DNA of 64,000 bases. It comes from Gemmatimonadales bacterium (GTDB lineage: Bacteria > Krumholzibacteriota > Krumholzibacteriia > LZORAL124-64-63). Shown here piece after piece: positions 8,919 to 19,002 of the stretch. Under the pieces are notes generated by a model. That model saw only the letters and a list, made by a program, of their open reading frames with translations. It did no database searches and was not told the origin of the DNA. The stretch covers positions 1 to 64,000 of the forward strand of contig JAHOYV010000024.1 of NCBI GenBank assembly GCA_019038745.1. The letters run 5' to 3'. The position numbers and the translations under genes were made by a program. Position 1 is the stretch's first letter. Each line of letters opens with the position of its first letter.

Positions 8919-10076
8919 TCACACTCCGTGCTGGGCAACAATATCGGCTACCGCCTCAATCACGTCGTCAACATCCCGATCACTCAGCCCTGGATGCAGC
9001 GGTATCGTAATCACCCGGTTCGATTCCCGATTCGCAATAGGGAAATCCTCAGGCTGGAAACCGTATTTTTCCCGATAGTAAGAAAAGGTGTGGATGGCGA
9101 TGAAGTGCACGCTCGTGCCGATATTCCGCAGGCGCAATTCTTCAATGAACTGGTCACGGGAAATCTTAAGCGCGCCATCGCGAATTCGAAGCGGGTACAG
9201 ATGCCAACCACTTTCGCAATCTTCGCGCTCGACGGGCAGATCGAAAGCGCTCATGGGCTTGAAACCCTCGTCGTAACGGCTCACAATTTCCCGGCGCCGA
9301 GACAGCATCCGGTCCAGCTTGGCCAACTGGGCCAGCCCCATGGCGGCCTGGATGTCCGTCATGTTGTACTTGTAGCCGGGCATGATGATGTCGTAACGCC
9401 AACTCCCGGTCTTGTCCACGCGCTTCCAGGCATCGCGATTCATTCCGTGCAGGCTGGCCACTACACCCTGTTCGATCAGATCGACCGAGCCGGTGAGCAT
9501 CCCGCCTTCCGCCGTGGTCAGGTTCTTGGTCGCGTAGAAGGAAAAGGCAACCGGGTTCTCCCCGCTGCCGATCAGTCGACCCTTGTATTTGGCCGGGATG
9601 GCGTGGGCTGCGTCTTCCACCAGCAGCAGGCAGTGTTCGGTGCAGATGGCCTGCAACTCATCCATCTCGCAGGGATGGCCGCCGTAGTGGACGGCGATGA
9701 TGGCCTTGGTGCGCCCGGTTACCGCCTCGCTGACAGCTGACGGAGAAATGTTCATCGTATCGGGCTCGATATCGACCAGGACCGGCGTGGCGCCGGCGTG
9801 CTCAATCACACCCACGGTAGCGCTGAAAGTCATTGGAGTTGTAATCACTTCATCGCCGGGGCCTATGCCGTGGCAAACCAGGGCGGTGTGCAGGGCTGCG
9901 GTACAGGAGTTTACCGCCAAGGCGGCCGGTGCACCCAGATAGGCGGAAAATTCGGCCTCGAAGCGCTTGGTCTTCGGTCCGGTGGTGATCCAGCCCGAGC
10001 GCAGACTGTCCACAACGCCCTCTATTTCCTCCTCGCCGATGAAGGGAGGAGAGAAGGGAAGAAATCTATCCCGCAT
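8919..10076 (-). CDS. DegT/DnrJ/EryC1/StrS family aminotransferase (ArnB/PseC-like)
   Basis: PFIGEEEIEGVVDSLRSGWITTGPKTKRFE, VEDAAHAIPAKYKG, SFYATKNLTTAEGG. Confidence 0.92.
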   Translation of the reverse strand: MRDRFLPFSPPFIGEEEIEGVVDSLRSGWITTGPKTKRFEAEFSAYLGAPAALAVNSCTAALHTALVCHGIGPGDEVITTPMTFSATVGVIEHAGATPVLVDIEPDTMNISPSAVSEAVTGRTKAIIAVHYGGHPCEMDELQAICTEHCLLLVEDAAHAIPAKYKGRLIGSGENPVAFSFYATKNLTTAEGGMLTGSVDLIEQGVVASLHGMNRDAWKRVDKTGSWRYDIIMPGYKYNMTDIQAAMGLAQLAKLDRMLSRRREIVSRYDEGFKPMSAFDLPVEREDCESGWHLYPLRIRDGALKISRDQFIEELRLRNIGTSVHFIAIHTFSYYREKYGFQPEDFPIANRESNRVITIPLHPGLSDRDVDDVIEAVADIVAQHGV

Positions 10077-10180
10077 TTTGTATCTTGTCCTTGCTGGTTA
10101 CGCGACCGACGAAAGAACCTGTTGCATTCTACATACAGTATCGTCGGAGTCGTGCTTTTTCCAACTTGGTGATCACACCG

Positions 10181-11341
10181 TCAATCCTTTGGACCGGAAA
10201 CATCGCTGATCACCTTAACCATCTTGTCCGCCAATTCCTGTCCCCGGGCTGCGTTGTGACTCAGCACGCAGCCCGACAAAGTCAAGTCCAGCGCGGGTAT
10301 GTGGAAGGCGAAAGTGTTCCAAAACCCGGTATGGCCATATGCAATGTGGCCGCCTAATTCGGTGCAGATCAAGCCCAGACGATAGCCGCTGGTTCCTCCG
10401 CCGGTCATGGCGGCCAACGAAGCTTCGCTGCTCAATACTTCGCCCTTCATAAGGAGAAGCATGAATTGGGCCAGATCACGGACGTCCGAGAGCAAGCCAC
10501 CTCCGCCGTAAAGGTCCAATCCAGGATGCCAATCGTTGGTGTCGTGGTCCCCGAAGTATTGGTGCGCTCGTGGGCCGACGCCGGCCGGAACTTCTTCCAT
10601 GATCTCCCACCAGGTGCTGCGCAGTCCCAGTGATTCGTAATCACACAGCTCGTGAACCGCCATGCCCAGGTTTTCCCCCGTCAGTTTCTCGATAATCGAA
10701 CCGAGCAGGATGTATCCTGTGTCCGAATAGGAGAATTTCTCGCCGGGAGCCCCCACCGGATCGCCCCATTCCACACAGCGAGTCACCTGCTCTTCGGGAG
10801 TCCAGGCGTATTGTGGGTCGGCCAGAATCTGTTCGGCATAACGAGGGTCGGCCGGGTGTTCGAACAGGCCGGCGGTGTGGCTCAATACTTGGCGAAGGGT
10901 CATGGCCTGCAGGTCGTAGCCGTCGCCGGAAAGAAGATCGTGGTACTCCGCCGGCAAATGCAGACCCAGGGCATCGTCAAGATCCAGCTTACCCAATTCG
11001 GCCAAACGAAGCAGGGCCACCGCAACGTAGGCTTTCGTGTTGCTGGCGATACGGAAGGTGTGCCCGGGGGTCAGAGGCCGGTCCGAGTGGCGATCTTCAT
11101 AGCCTGCGATACCGGTCCAATCCAGTCCGTGACTTGGACAACTCACGTACACGACCACCCCCGGAGCAACTGGATTATCGGCCAGAAACGTGTCGACAAC
11201 CCCCTGCAGATCGGTGGCAAGATCGTCTGAAACGATTGTGAGGGAAGAAGCAGTCGAGACAGTAGCCATAGCAACAGCGGGGGCAACCGCCGGACCGTAA
11301 ACCAGGACAAGCAGAACGGTTAGGAAAATCTGGCGAATCAT
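10181..11341 (-). CDS. Secreted serine hydrolase (beta-lactamase/class C-like family)
   Basis: Signal peptide MIRQIFLTVLLVLVYGPAVAPAVAMA; FRIASNTKAY (SxxK), YSDTGYILLG (YxN-like), HTGFW. Confidence 0.88.
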   Translation of the reverse strand: MIRQIFLTVLLVLVYGPAVAPAVAMATVSTASSLTIVSDDLATDLQGVVDTFLADNPVAPGVVVYVSCPSHGLDWTGIAGYEDRHSDRPLTPGHTFRIASNTKAYVAVALLRLAELGKLDLDDALGLHLPAEYHDLLSGDGYDLQAMTLRQVLSHTAGLFEHPADPRYAEQILADPQYAWTPEEQVTRCVEWGDPVGAPGEKFSYSDTGYILLGSIIEKLTGENLGMAVHELCDYESLGLRSTWWEIMEEVPAGVGPRAHQYFGDHDTNDWHPGLDLYGGGGLLSDVRDLAQFMLLLMKGEVLSSEASLAAMTGGGTSGYRLGLICTELGGHIAYGHTGFWNTFAFHIPALDLTLSGCVLSHNAARGQELADKMVKVISDVSGPKD

Positions 11342-11436
11342 GTCAGCTCCAAGTTTGATTGAAATTACAGAACAGCTATTTTGGGTCAGACTACTACGGA
11401 ACGGATATCTCTTCAAAATATTGCTTCCCAGCGCTT

Positions 11437-13317
11437 TTACAACCACCGTCCGCCTCGGCTTGTTCTGATTCCCGCCTCCTTCAGGAATTGGCTTGGCTTT
11501 TCCGCGCTAAAGACGATGTCCAGTTGCAGCTTTGCCCTGGTCAGCGCCACGTAGAAAAGGCGTCGTTCATCCTCGAGCCCGCTTTCCTCATCGCCCTTGT
11601 CTCCGGATCGGACAGCCCGCGCCAGGGGAAATCGCCCCTGGTCGGCGCCGAAAAGAATGACCCGATCCCACTCGCGGCCTTTTGCCCCGTGGACGGTAGC
11701 CAGCTCCACGCCTCCGAGGCTTTCTCCAGCATCGAATACGTACCTACTAGCCTCAACCACATCGGCCAACAATTGGCCCGTTCGCGCCAGCACCGCCACT
11801 TGACCGGGAACTGTTTCCTGTAGAAGCCGGGCAACAAAGGCCGCGCCGCGCCCCGGATCAGCCTGCGGCCAAACCCTGATATGACCCGGTTCCTTAATCC
11901 CGGTCTTCAGGGGCTTTCGAAAGCGGATCCGGTTGTGGCCGATGAGCCTGCGTGAAGCCTTGGTAATGGCCCGACCGCATCGGTAGTTGCGAATCAGGGG
12001 AAAACGTTCCAACCCCGGGTAGACCTGGTCCAGATCGATCACTCTCTGTACCGAAGCCCGGCGCCAGGCGTATATGCACTGGTCCTCGTCACCCACGCAG
12101 AAGAGGGAGTCCTGCGGCGCGGCCAGAAGTCCGATCAACAGCGCCTGTGCGGGCTCGATGTCCTGGTATTCGTCGACCAGCACCCGCTCGAACCGGGCCT
12201 GCCAGCGGCGGCGGATATGGGAATCGTCCTGCAACAGCGCAATGGATTTGCTGATCAGGTCGTCGAAATCCAGCATTCCCTTCTGCCTCAGGAGGCGCTG
12301 GTAAAGAACGTACACCCGGGCCTTCACACGTTCCCTTGGCCCTTGGTCTGCCGCCCGCTCCCAAGCGGTCCGGGGCGAAATCATCAGGACCAATTTGAAT
12401 ATGCCCACAGCGTCCTGGGCGGCAGCGGCGTCAAATTTTCCACAGCCCGGATCCGCAGCCCCCGCCCGTTCCGCCAATTCCTGCCAACGTGGAATCTCCA
12501 AAGTGCCGATGCTTTCCCGCAAAAGGCCCTCTTCTTTCAGGATGGAGAGACCCAAACCGTGGAAACTGCGGACATTTGTATCCTCAAGGCCAACCTTGGC
12601 CAGGCGGGCGCTCATCTCCAGGCAGGCGTCCCGATTGAACGTCGAGCAGAGAATGCGATTCGCCGGCGTGCCCCGGCGACACAACTCGCGCACTCGTTCC
12701 ACCAGCACGGTGGTCTTGCCGCTCCCTGCAGGAGCGATGACCTGAACCACCCCATCCCCCGCGCAAATTGCCGCATTCTGTTCCGGATCAAGATGGGGAA
12801 CCGGACGGGGCCGGCTGTCACCGCGCCGGGACACCAGGTTCGCCAACCGGCGCCACCGGGAGACAGGATCCGGAACCTCCACCTGGGCCGGAACCGTGTA
12901 GATTGACGCAAGGTACCATAAGCGCTCGAGGGTATAGGGGCAGCGCCATTCAGGGTCGATGAACTCCTTCGGCGATAGTGACTGCAAGTCACACTCGGCG
13001 CTGATCAGTAGGCTGCAGCCCGACCGGAAGGCCGGCTCAAGGATGTAACCATAGATAATGCGTAACTCTTCGACCCTGCGGCTCGGCACACCCAAAACAG
13101 CAACACGAGCGTGTTTCGCATATATCGAGAGCAATCCGGTAGCGGGGTTTTTTAGGGACGAGCGAACACTACCGTTTGGGCGAGCAGAAACCACGGCAAC
13201 TGCCAAGCGCTGATAGGTCAGGACATGGTACCCGTCCCGCTGCAATTGGCGTGAAGCCGGGGCATCAGTGGTCCAATGAAGCACACGGGTGCGGTCGCGG
13301 GATCCGGTGCTGGCCAT
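11437..13317 (-). CDS. UvrD/PcrA-family ATP-dependent DNA helicase with novel N-terminal region
   Basis: VIAPAGSGKTTVLVERV, LVDEYQDIEPAQALL, FCVGDEDQCIYAWRRA, ATVHGAKGREWDRVILFG, RRLFYVALTRAK. Confidence 0.9.
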   Translation of the reverse strand: MASTGSRDRTRVLHWTTDAPASRQLQRDGYHVLTYQRLAVAVVSARPNGSVRSSLKNPATGLLSIYAKHARVAVLGVPSRRVEELRIIYGYILEPAFRSGCSLLISAECDLQSLSPKEFIDPEWRCPYTLERLWYLASIYTVPAQVEVPDPVSRWRRLANLVSRRGDSRPRPVPHLDPEQNAAICAGDGVVQVIAPAGSGKTTVLVERVRELCRRGTPANRILCSTFNRDACLEMSARLAKVGLEDTNVRSFHGLGLSILKEEGLLRESIGTLEIPRWQELAERAGAADPGCGKFDAAAAQDAVGIFKLVLMISPRTAWERAADQGPRERVKARVYVLYQRLLRQKGMLDFDDLISKSIALLQDDSHIRRRWQARFERVLVDEYQDIEPAQALLIGLLAAPQDSLFCVGDEDQCIYAWRRASVQRVIDLDQVYPGLERFPLIRNYRCGRAITKASRRLIGHNRIRFRKPLKTGIKEPGHIRVWPQADPGRGAAFVARLLQETVPGQVAVLARTGQLLADVVEASRYVFDAGESLGGVELATVHGAKGREWDRVILFGADQGRFPLARAVRSGDKGDEESGLEDERRLFYVALTRAKLQLDIVFSAEKPSQFLKEAGIRTSRGGRWL

Positions 13318-13474
13318 TCTTGCTCTCTCCGGGAATTTGTAGGACTTAATTTGGTGGGTTTACGCGGCAATAATTGAGCCGGATGGCTAGGCTGGCAGGG
13401 GATTGTTGCCCCGGTGCTTCAGGAGACCCATCCCAGGCAAGCCGGACATGCCGAGATTCACAATGCTCCAATTC

Positions 13475-13502
13475 ACAGGAGCCGCCCGTCGGCGGCTCCT
13501 GT
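13475..13502 (-). terminator. Rho-independent terminator hairpin
   Basis: acaggagccgcccgtcggcggctcctgt perfect inverted repeat downstream of 13530..14204. Confidence 0.7.
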
Positions 13503-13529
13503 ATTGTCGGCATACTTCAGCGCAATTAC

Positions 13530-14204
13530 CTAACGGAACAGAGCCTTCAAGGAATCCCAGCTCGATTCCTCAGCTCCGACGGGCTCCATGGTCGAAATCG
13601 TATCAATAACAACCTGATCCACCCAGGTAAACGGAGGAATATCGATATAGACATATTCACGATCGGGGTTTGGCATCAAGAGCCAGTATTCCACGCGATG
13701 GTCGGCATCAACCTCGAAGGGACCCACATCGCCAGGAATGCCATAAGTGGGGTCAGGCCAACTATTGGTCAGTGGATTCGGACCCACGACTGAGGAAACA
13801 AATGGCACACCTTCCCCGCCGTAGGTGATCTGTATCCATAAGTGTTTGAATTGGTAATCGTCGATCCAGTTGACGAGGTAAAACCCGAGCTGTCCCCCAT
13901 TGGCCCCGGACATTGCAACACCATCCTGAGGATCACTCGGATCCTCCACCCAATTGAGATTGTCGAAAACATCGTGAGTGTGAGTCCAGGCACCTCCCAG
14001 CAAATGATCACCACCGTCACCGACAGTTACCAGGTTGTCAGCGGGAATATCGCCGGTACCCCAGTCAGTCAGGAAATCCCACTCCGCCATTACAGTGAGA
14101 TAATCACCACGGAATTCGGGCGGCATGAAATCATCGGCCAACGCCGAAGTCGAGATCGAGACAGCCACCACCAACGTCAGAATCGTAGCCATTGCGCACT
14201 TCAT
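13530..14204 (-). CDS. Secreted protein of unknown function ending in a WxSLKxxFR motif
   Basis: MKCAMATILTLVVAVSISTSALADD signal peptide; C-terminus EESSWDSLKALFR*. Confidence 0.75.
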   Translation of the reverse strand: MKCAMATILTLVVAVSISTSALADDFMPPEFRGDYLTVMAEWDFLTDWGTGDIPADNLVTVGDGGDHLLGGAWTHTHDVFDNLNWVEDPSDPQDGVAMSGANGGQLGFYLVNWIDDYQFKHLWIQITYGGEGVPFVSSVVGPNPLTNSWPDPTYGIPGDVGPFEVDADHRVEYWLLMPNPDREYVYIDIPPFTWVDQVVIDTISTMEPVGAEESSWDSLKALFR

Positions 14205-14395
14205 CGGACCCCTCCTTGATCGGGTTTGGGAAACGATCTCCCGGGGAGCGTCCAACCACACTATTGCGGTGAATTCTCCTTTCATAAGTCTTGTTTTATT
14301 GGTAGGGAGAGTCTTACAAAATTGGGGCTTCTGGGTTTGAGGTGGGCGTTCTTGAGCAAGTGGCAAGTTGTGGCGGGGACCCCATGACAACGAAA

Positions 14396-14424
14396 AACCC
14401 CCTGCAGCCAAAGCCACAGGGGGT
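14396..14424 (-). terminator. Rho-independent terminator hairpin
   Basis: Reverse complement CCCCCTGTGGCTTTGGCTGCAGGGGGTTTTT. Confidence 0.8.
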
Positions 14425-14454
14425 CGATCCGCCCGAAGGCAATCCAATCAATCT

Positions 14455-15123
14455 TTACCGATACATGGACTTCAAGCTGCCCCAGTTCTCATTATCAGAG
14501 CTGACGGCAGGGTCACAGGAGAAGCCTCCAAGCACCATGGGAACCGCAGCGCCGTCGTTGGTGAGTTCGCCGTCCCAGGCGTTGGGACCACTGAAGGTCC
14601 AGCTGCTGATATCAAAGACGTTGCCGTCAGGACCGGTCATAGACGTGCGCTTGGCCCAACCATCAAGGTATTCCCAAGGATGGCCGGAGCCGTCGACACC
14701 GACTTCACCAAAGACATCCACAACCACGGGATCATCACCGTTGGCGGGGATATAGAACAGCTCGACAGCATCGTCACCGTTGATGGCCATGCTGTAGCCG
14801 TCGCCCTGGTAAGTATAGTCAAAGCCGAAGAAATCGAAGAATGCCGTGGGATTATTGCCATCAACATGGCTCACGTAAATGAACGTGCCGGCAGCAACAA
14901 AATCGGCGGGGAAGACATGCTCGATACCATCGGTGCCGCCATCGTTGTTGGCTGAACCGAGACCGTACACGGACAAGTCCTCAATGTCGGAGCAGGCATA
15001 GAGCTCGACGCCCTTGGGAACACCGTAGGGCAGGGGACCATCATAGAGGCCGGTCATGATCAACTGGGCGGAAGCTGGGCTAACCATGAGCACGAGGGCT
15101 AAAGTCAGGAGCAGTTTTTTCAT
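14455..15123 (-). CDS. Secreted lamin-tail-domain-like protein ending in a WxSLKxxYR motif
   Basis: MKKLLLTLALVLMVSPASAQLIMTGLYDG signal peptide; KGVELYACSDIEDLSVYGLG...DAVELFY...VVDVFGEVG (LTD-like); C-terminus NENWGSLKSMYR*. Confidence 0.78.
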   Translation of the reverse strand: MKKLLLTLALVLMVSPASAQLIMTGLYDGPLPYGVPKGVELYACSDIEDLSVYGLGSANNDGGTDGIEHVFPADFVAAGTFIYVSHVDGNNPTAFFDFFGFDYTYQGDGYSMAINGDDAVELFYIPANGDDPVVVDVFGEVGVDGSGHPWEYLDGWAKRTSMTGPDGNVFDISSWTFSGPNAWDGELTNDGAAVPMVLGGFSCDPAVSSDNENWGSLKSMYR

Positions 15124-15465
15124 TGGATTCTCCCAATTTTTCAGTGGCCACACAGGCCGCTGTGAGGTAAATGGTTCCAACAATTCTCCCCCTATAGTGG
15201 AGGAGGATAGTTAGAATATTGGCTGGATTATATCACACTTCGGCCTAAATGCATAAATTTTTCTCGCCCAATTATATAAGAATTACGGGAATTGAGGACA
15301 GAATTGACCGCTTATTGCTACAGACTCTGTTTTTGGAGCAAAAAAAGGCGAATCAAGGTATTATCTTTACATTTCGTTACAGGTTGAGCCAGCATAAAAC
15401 TAGCCCAACTTCTTGTCGGTGCTGGCGGATCTGCTCGGCTATTAATACCAAAGGAAAAACAGTGC

Positions 15466-18195
15466 CTACAGCCCCGCCAACACAGCTCCCCATTCAGCCG
15501 CTTTACGATCATACCCCTGACCCGGCTCCGCCAAGAGCCAAGCCTCATAAAGCTCCACCAAGCCGATCAGTACTTTCTCCCGATCCACCATCTTGACTCC
15601 CTTGGCCTCCTGGAGAATTGCCTCAGCTTCGTTCAGATTGGTTTGGGCCACTTCAAACACTCCAGTCGCAACGTGAGCCCGGCCAAGTGCAGTGAGGAAC
15701 AAGCCCAAACGCCGCGCATTACGCCCGACAAATACTCGCCGAGCTGCAGCTTCCGCGGGCACAAGCAGCGCCACGGCCTCATCAGGCTTGCCTTGTTTTA
15801 CAAGTATTCCGCCCACGGCCTTGATCAAGTTCAGCGTCCCCTTGTGATCATCACCCAGCAGGCGTCGCCGGCCTGAAAGCGCTTCACGGTAACAGACTAG
15901 AGATTCGTCCAACTCGCCAATCGAATAGAGAATCAAACCCATTTGGCTCAATGAGTTCAGCGTGTTCTTGTGCTCGTTGCCCAGTATAAGACGCCGGCCC
16001 TCAAGTGTCTTGCGGGCGCATGCTAAAGCCTCATCCTCCTTTCCCATCGAATAAAGCAGTCCGCTGATATTGTAGGTCATTAACAGCGTGTTTGGATGGT
16101 CGTCGCCCAATACCCGCCGAGACCCTTCCAGCGCCTCGCGATAGAAAACCAGGGCTTCGTCCAACCTGCCCATCACCCAGAGCAGTCTCCCCATGTTATT
16201 AATGGAAACAATCGTGTTTGGGTGGTCGCCACCCAGTACCCGGCGAACCCCTTCCAGCCCTTCTCGGTAGTAGACGAGAGCCTCGTCATTCCGGCCCATC
16301 GACCTGAGCAATACGCCCATGTTGTTGATCGAGGTCAAAGTAGCGCGGTGGTCATCGCCCAGCACTCGGCGACGTCCCTCCAGGGCCTCACGACAATAGA
16401 CCAGAGCCTCGTCATACTTGCCCATCACCCTGAGCAGAGCGCCCATGTTGTTAGTCGAAGCCAGGGTTCCCTGATGCTCCTGACCCAGGACCCGACGACT
16501 GCCATCCAAGGCCTCCTGATAGTAGACGAGGGCCTCGTCATACTTGCCCATCGACCTGAGCAGGCTGCCCATGTAACTGATCGAATTCAGCGTTTCCGGA
16601 TGCTCGTCGCCCAGAATTCGGCGATTTGTTTCAAGAGCCGATTCCTGCAGCGGCGACGCCAATGGGTAAAGGCCGAGTTCTTTGTAGGTAATGGCTACTG
16701 TCTGCTGCAGAGCAGCCTGCACCAACGGTTGATCGGAAAAATCCGCTTCAATCGCCTCGACAGCCCGGCCGAGCACGTGCTCGTCAACGAGCCCGAGCGC
16801 TACGTCGGTAGCGTTGGCACGACGGATAGTCTGATCAAACAATGCCAGCGTCGAATCCATGTTCCCAAGTGAAACACCATCGGCTTCGAGCGATGTCCGC
16901 ACACCATCTCGAAGATCGCCAACCAGCGCCTTACCCATCTCCTGCACATCGATTCCGCTCAGCATGGAAGCCTGGAATTCGGTAACCAACTCCAGTTCCT
17001 GCGCACGGGTCTGCGCCTCTTCCCGCGCCCTCTCCGCCGATTCACGAAGAAATCCCATCGAAATCCCGAAACCAAGCAGCAGGATCAACACCGTCACCGC
17101 AAACGCTACGGGACCCTTGTGCCTGGCGACCAACTTACTGAGCTGGTAGGTCACCGAAGGCGGTCCGGCCAGGATGGCCTCATCCATTTGGTACCGTTCT
17201 ACATCATCCGCAATAGAGGATGCGCTCTGATACCGCCTGGCCCTGTCCTTCTCCATCGCACGCAGCGTGATCCATTCCAACTCACCACGAACCTGCTTGG
17301 CCCAGGAAGCCGGCTCAAGACCTCGTCTGTGAGCCTGCTCGACTGCCTCCTGCCCATAACTGCTGATCTTGGTACTCGGCCTTGGTGGCTCCACTTCCCG
17401 GATGATCCGGTGCATTTCAAGTACACCGGCTTGAAGCAGCTTTTCTTTCTCAAAGGGCAATGATCCAACCAAAATCTCATACAGCAGCACGCCCAGCGAA
17501 TAGACATCGCTGGTTGTATCGATGTTCATACCCGTCATCTCGGCTTGTTCGGGGCTCATGTAGGCCGGAGTACCGATCATCTTGCCCTGCTCGGTGAACA
17601 GGGTCTTTTCGGTCAGGCTTTGCTGAGTGGCTTTGGCGACCCCGAAATCGATGACCTTGGGCACCGGTTTCCCGTCCTGAAGCGTGACCAGGACATTGGA
17701 CGGTTTGATGTCCCGGTGGATGATTCCCTTCTGGTGCGCGTGGTGAATGGCCAGACACACCTGTTTGAACAACTCCAGCCGTTGTTTTATGTCACACTTG
17801 TGCTTGTCGCAATAGTCCGTGATGGGTTCACCGGGAACGTGTTCCATCACGAAGTAGGGGCGACCGTTCTCGGTGCTGCCGGCGTCAAAGATCCTGGCCA
17901 CGTTGGGGTGGTTCATCATGGCCAGGGCCTGGCGTTCGGACTCGAAGCGGGTTATGACCTCGTTCGTATCCATCCCCAACTTGATGACTTTCAGGGCTAC
18001 TTGGCGTTTGATCGGCTCTTTTTGTTCGGCCAGGTAGACATCTCCCATGCCCCCACTGCCCAATAGTTCGAGGATTCGGAAAGGACCTATTCGTTCCGGA
18101 AGTTGAGATCTGGATGGTATCGGTAGGGTCGGCTCAACATCCTTGGCAGGAGATTGGCTGTTTTCATCTGGTTTTTTTGGATCTTTGTCGCTCAT
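15466..18195 (-). CDS. Serine/threonine protein kinase with C-terminal TPR array
   Basis: IGPFRILELLGSGGMGDVYLAEQ, IIHRDIKPSNVLV, VIDFGVAKA, GTPAYMSPEQA; TM segment; seven TPR_12-like repeats. Confidence 0.93.
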   Translation of the reverse strand: MSDKDPKKPDENSQSPAKDVEPTLPIPSRSQLPERIGPFRILELLGSGGMGDVYLAEQKEPIKRQVALKVIKLGMDTNEVITRFESERQALAMMNHPNVARIFDAGSTENGRPYFVMEHVPGEPITDYCDKHKCDIKQRLELFKQVCLAIHHAHQKGIIHRDIKPSNVLVTLQDGKPVPKVIDFGVAKATQQSLTEKTLFTEQGKMIGTPAYMSPEQAEMTGMNIDTTSDVYSLGVLLYEILVGSLPFEKEKLLQAGVLEMHRIIREVEPPRPSTKISSYGQEAVEQAHRRGLEPASWAKQVRGELEWITLRAMEKDRARRYQSASSIADDVERYQMDEAILAGPPSVTYQLSKLVARHKGPVAFAVTVLILLLGFGISMGFLRESAERAREEAQTRAQELELVTEFQASMLSGIDVQEMGKALVGDLRDGVRTSLEADGVSLGNMDSTLALFDQTIRRANATDVALGLVDEHVLGRAVEAIEADFSDQPLVQAALQQTVAITYKELGLYPLASPLQESALETNRRILGDEHPETLNSISYMGSLLRSMGKYDEALVYYQEALDGSRRVLGQEHQGTLASTNNMGALLRVMGKYDEALVYCREALEGRRRVLGDDHRATLTSINNMGVLLRSMGRNDEALVYYREGLEGVRRVLGGDHPNTIVSINNMGRLLWVMGRLDEALVFYREALEGSRRVLGDDHPNTLLMTYNISGLLYSMGKEDEALACARKTLEGRRLILGNEHKNTLNSLSQMGLILYSIGELDESLVCYREALSGRRRLLGDDHKGTLNLIKAVGGILVKQGKPDEAVALLVPAEAAARRVFVGRNARRLGLFLTALGRAHVATGVFEVAQTNLNEAEAILQEAKGVKMVDREKVLIGLVELYEAWLLAEPGQGYDRKAAEWGAVLAGL
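15742..16623 (-). repeat. Seven tandem 126-bp (42-aa) TPR-coding repeats
   Basis: RRVLGDDHPNTLxSINNMGxLLRSMGKYDEALVYYREALEGR consensus repeated seven times inside the kinase gene. Confidence 0.9.
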
Positions 18196-18624
18196 GATAA
18201 AAACAATGAGGATCGGCACCCCCATCGCATATCCCCCCCTTTTTATCGAACGATAACTGCAGTCTAACCCATCGGGTCGCAACAATCAATCGAACAAAAC
18301 GGGGCTAATTTTGAATCTTTAACTCCATGGGAATTAAAAAACCGCGCCCGGGGCCCCCTCGTTCCCGTCCTCGCCCCACCACCACAACCTGGGTTATTTA
18401 TTGTTTTCCTGTTCTTTTTGTCACTATCATCAACAGCTCCTTATCATAGCCTCATTGACATTAATTTTCACATACCCGACAATGATGAACACTTCACACA
18501 GTTCCGGTAGTGAAGGGGGGGAGTTCAAAAACCGGAACAACAATTCCCAATTCACCTGCCAATTATGCGGTCGTCCAAGCATGTCGTTTCATGTAATGAC
18601 GGCAAAAACCCGGAGGTACAAATT

Positions 18625-18993
18625 GTGAAAACATTGCACCGCCTTTTTTTCGTTGGCACCATTCTGATCGCCTTGATTTGCATAGCCACACCAACCCAAA
18701 CCACAGCTACGGTATTATGGGGCCATCCGTACGCGATGCAGATCGACACCACCACGGACTATGGCTGGGTACATATGTGGAATGACGCCAGCGCGACGCC
18801 CTATGTGGGAACTGGTACAATTGCCAACATAGGTAACACAACCGGGCCTCAGAATACTTGGGACCTGCTCGTCCAGGGTATGGTCAACAAGAAATTGACA
18901 ATCTTGTGGACCGATAATGGGCCTGACACCAACGTCAATGATGCTTCAACCGGCAATATCCAGGCAGCAGTAGTAACCATATTCGGGAATTAG
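18625..18993 (+). CDS. Small secreted protein, unknown function
   Basis: GTG start after CGGAGGTAC; VKTLHRLFFVGTILIALICIATPTQTTA signal peptide. Confidence 0.6.
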   Translation: MKTLHRLFFVGTILIALICIATPTQTTATVLWGHPYAMQIDTTTDYGWVHMWNDASATPYVGTGTIANIGNTTGPQNTWDLLVQGMVNKKLTILWTDNGPDTNVNDASTGNIQAAVVTIFGN

Positions 18994-19002
18994 GTAGTAA
19001 CG

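Noticed and set aside
15742-16623. Regularly spaced repeats reminiscent of a repeat array or CRISPR
   Set aside because: Period is 126 bp in frame with 42-aa TPR units; no spacer/repeat architecture.
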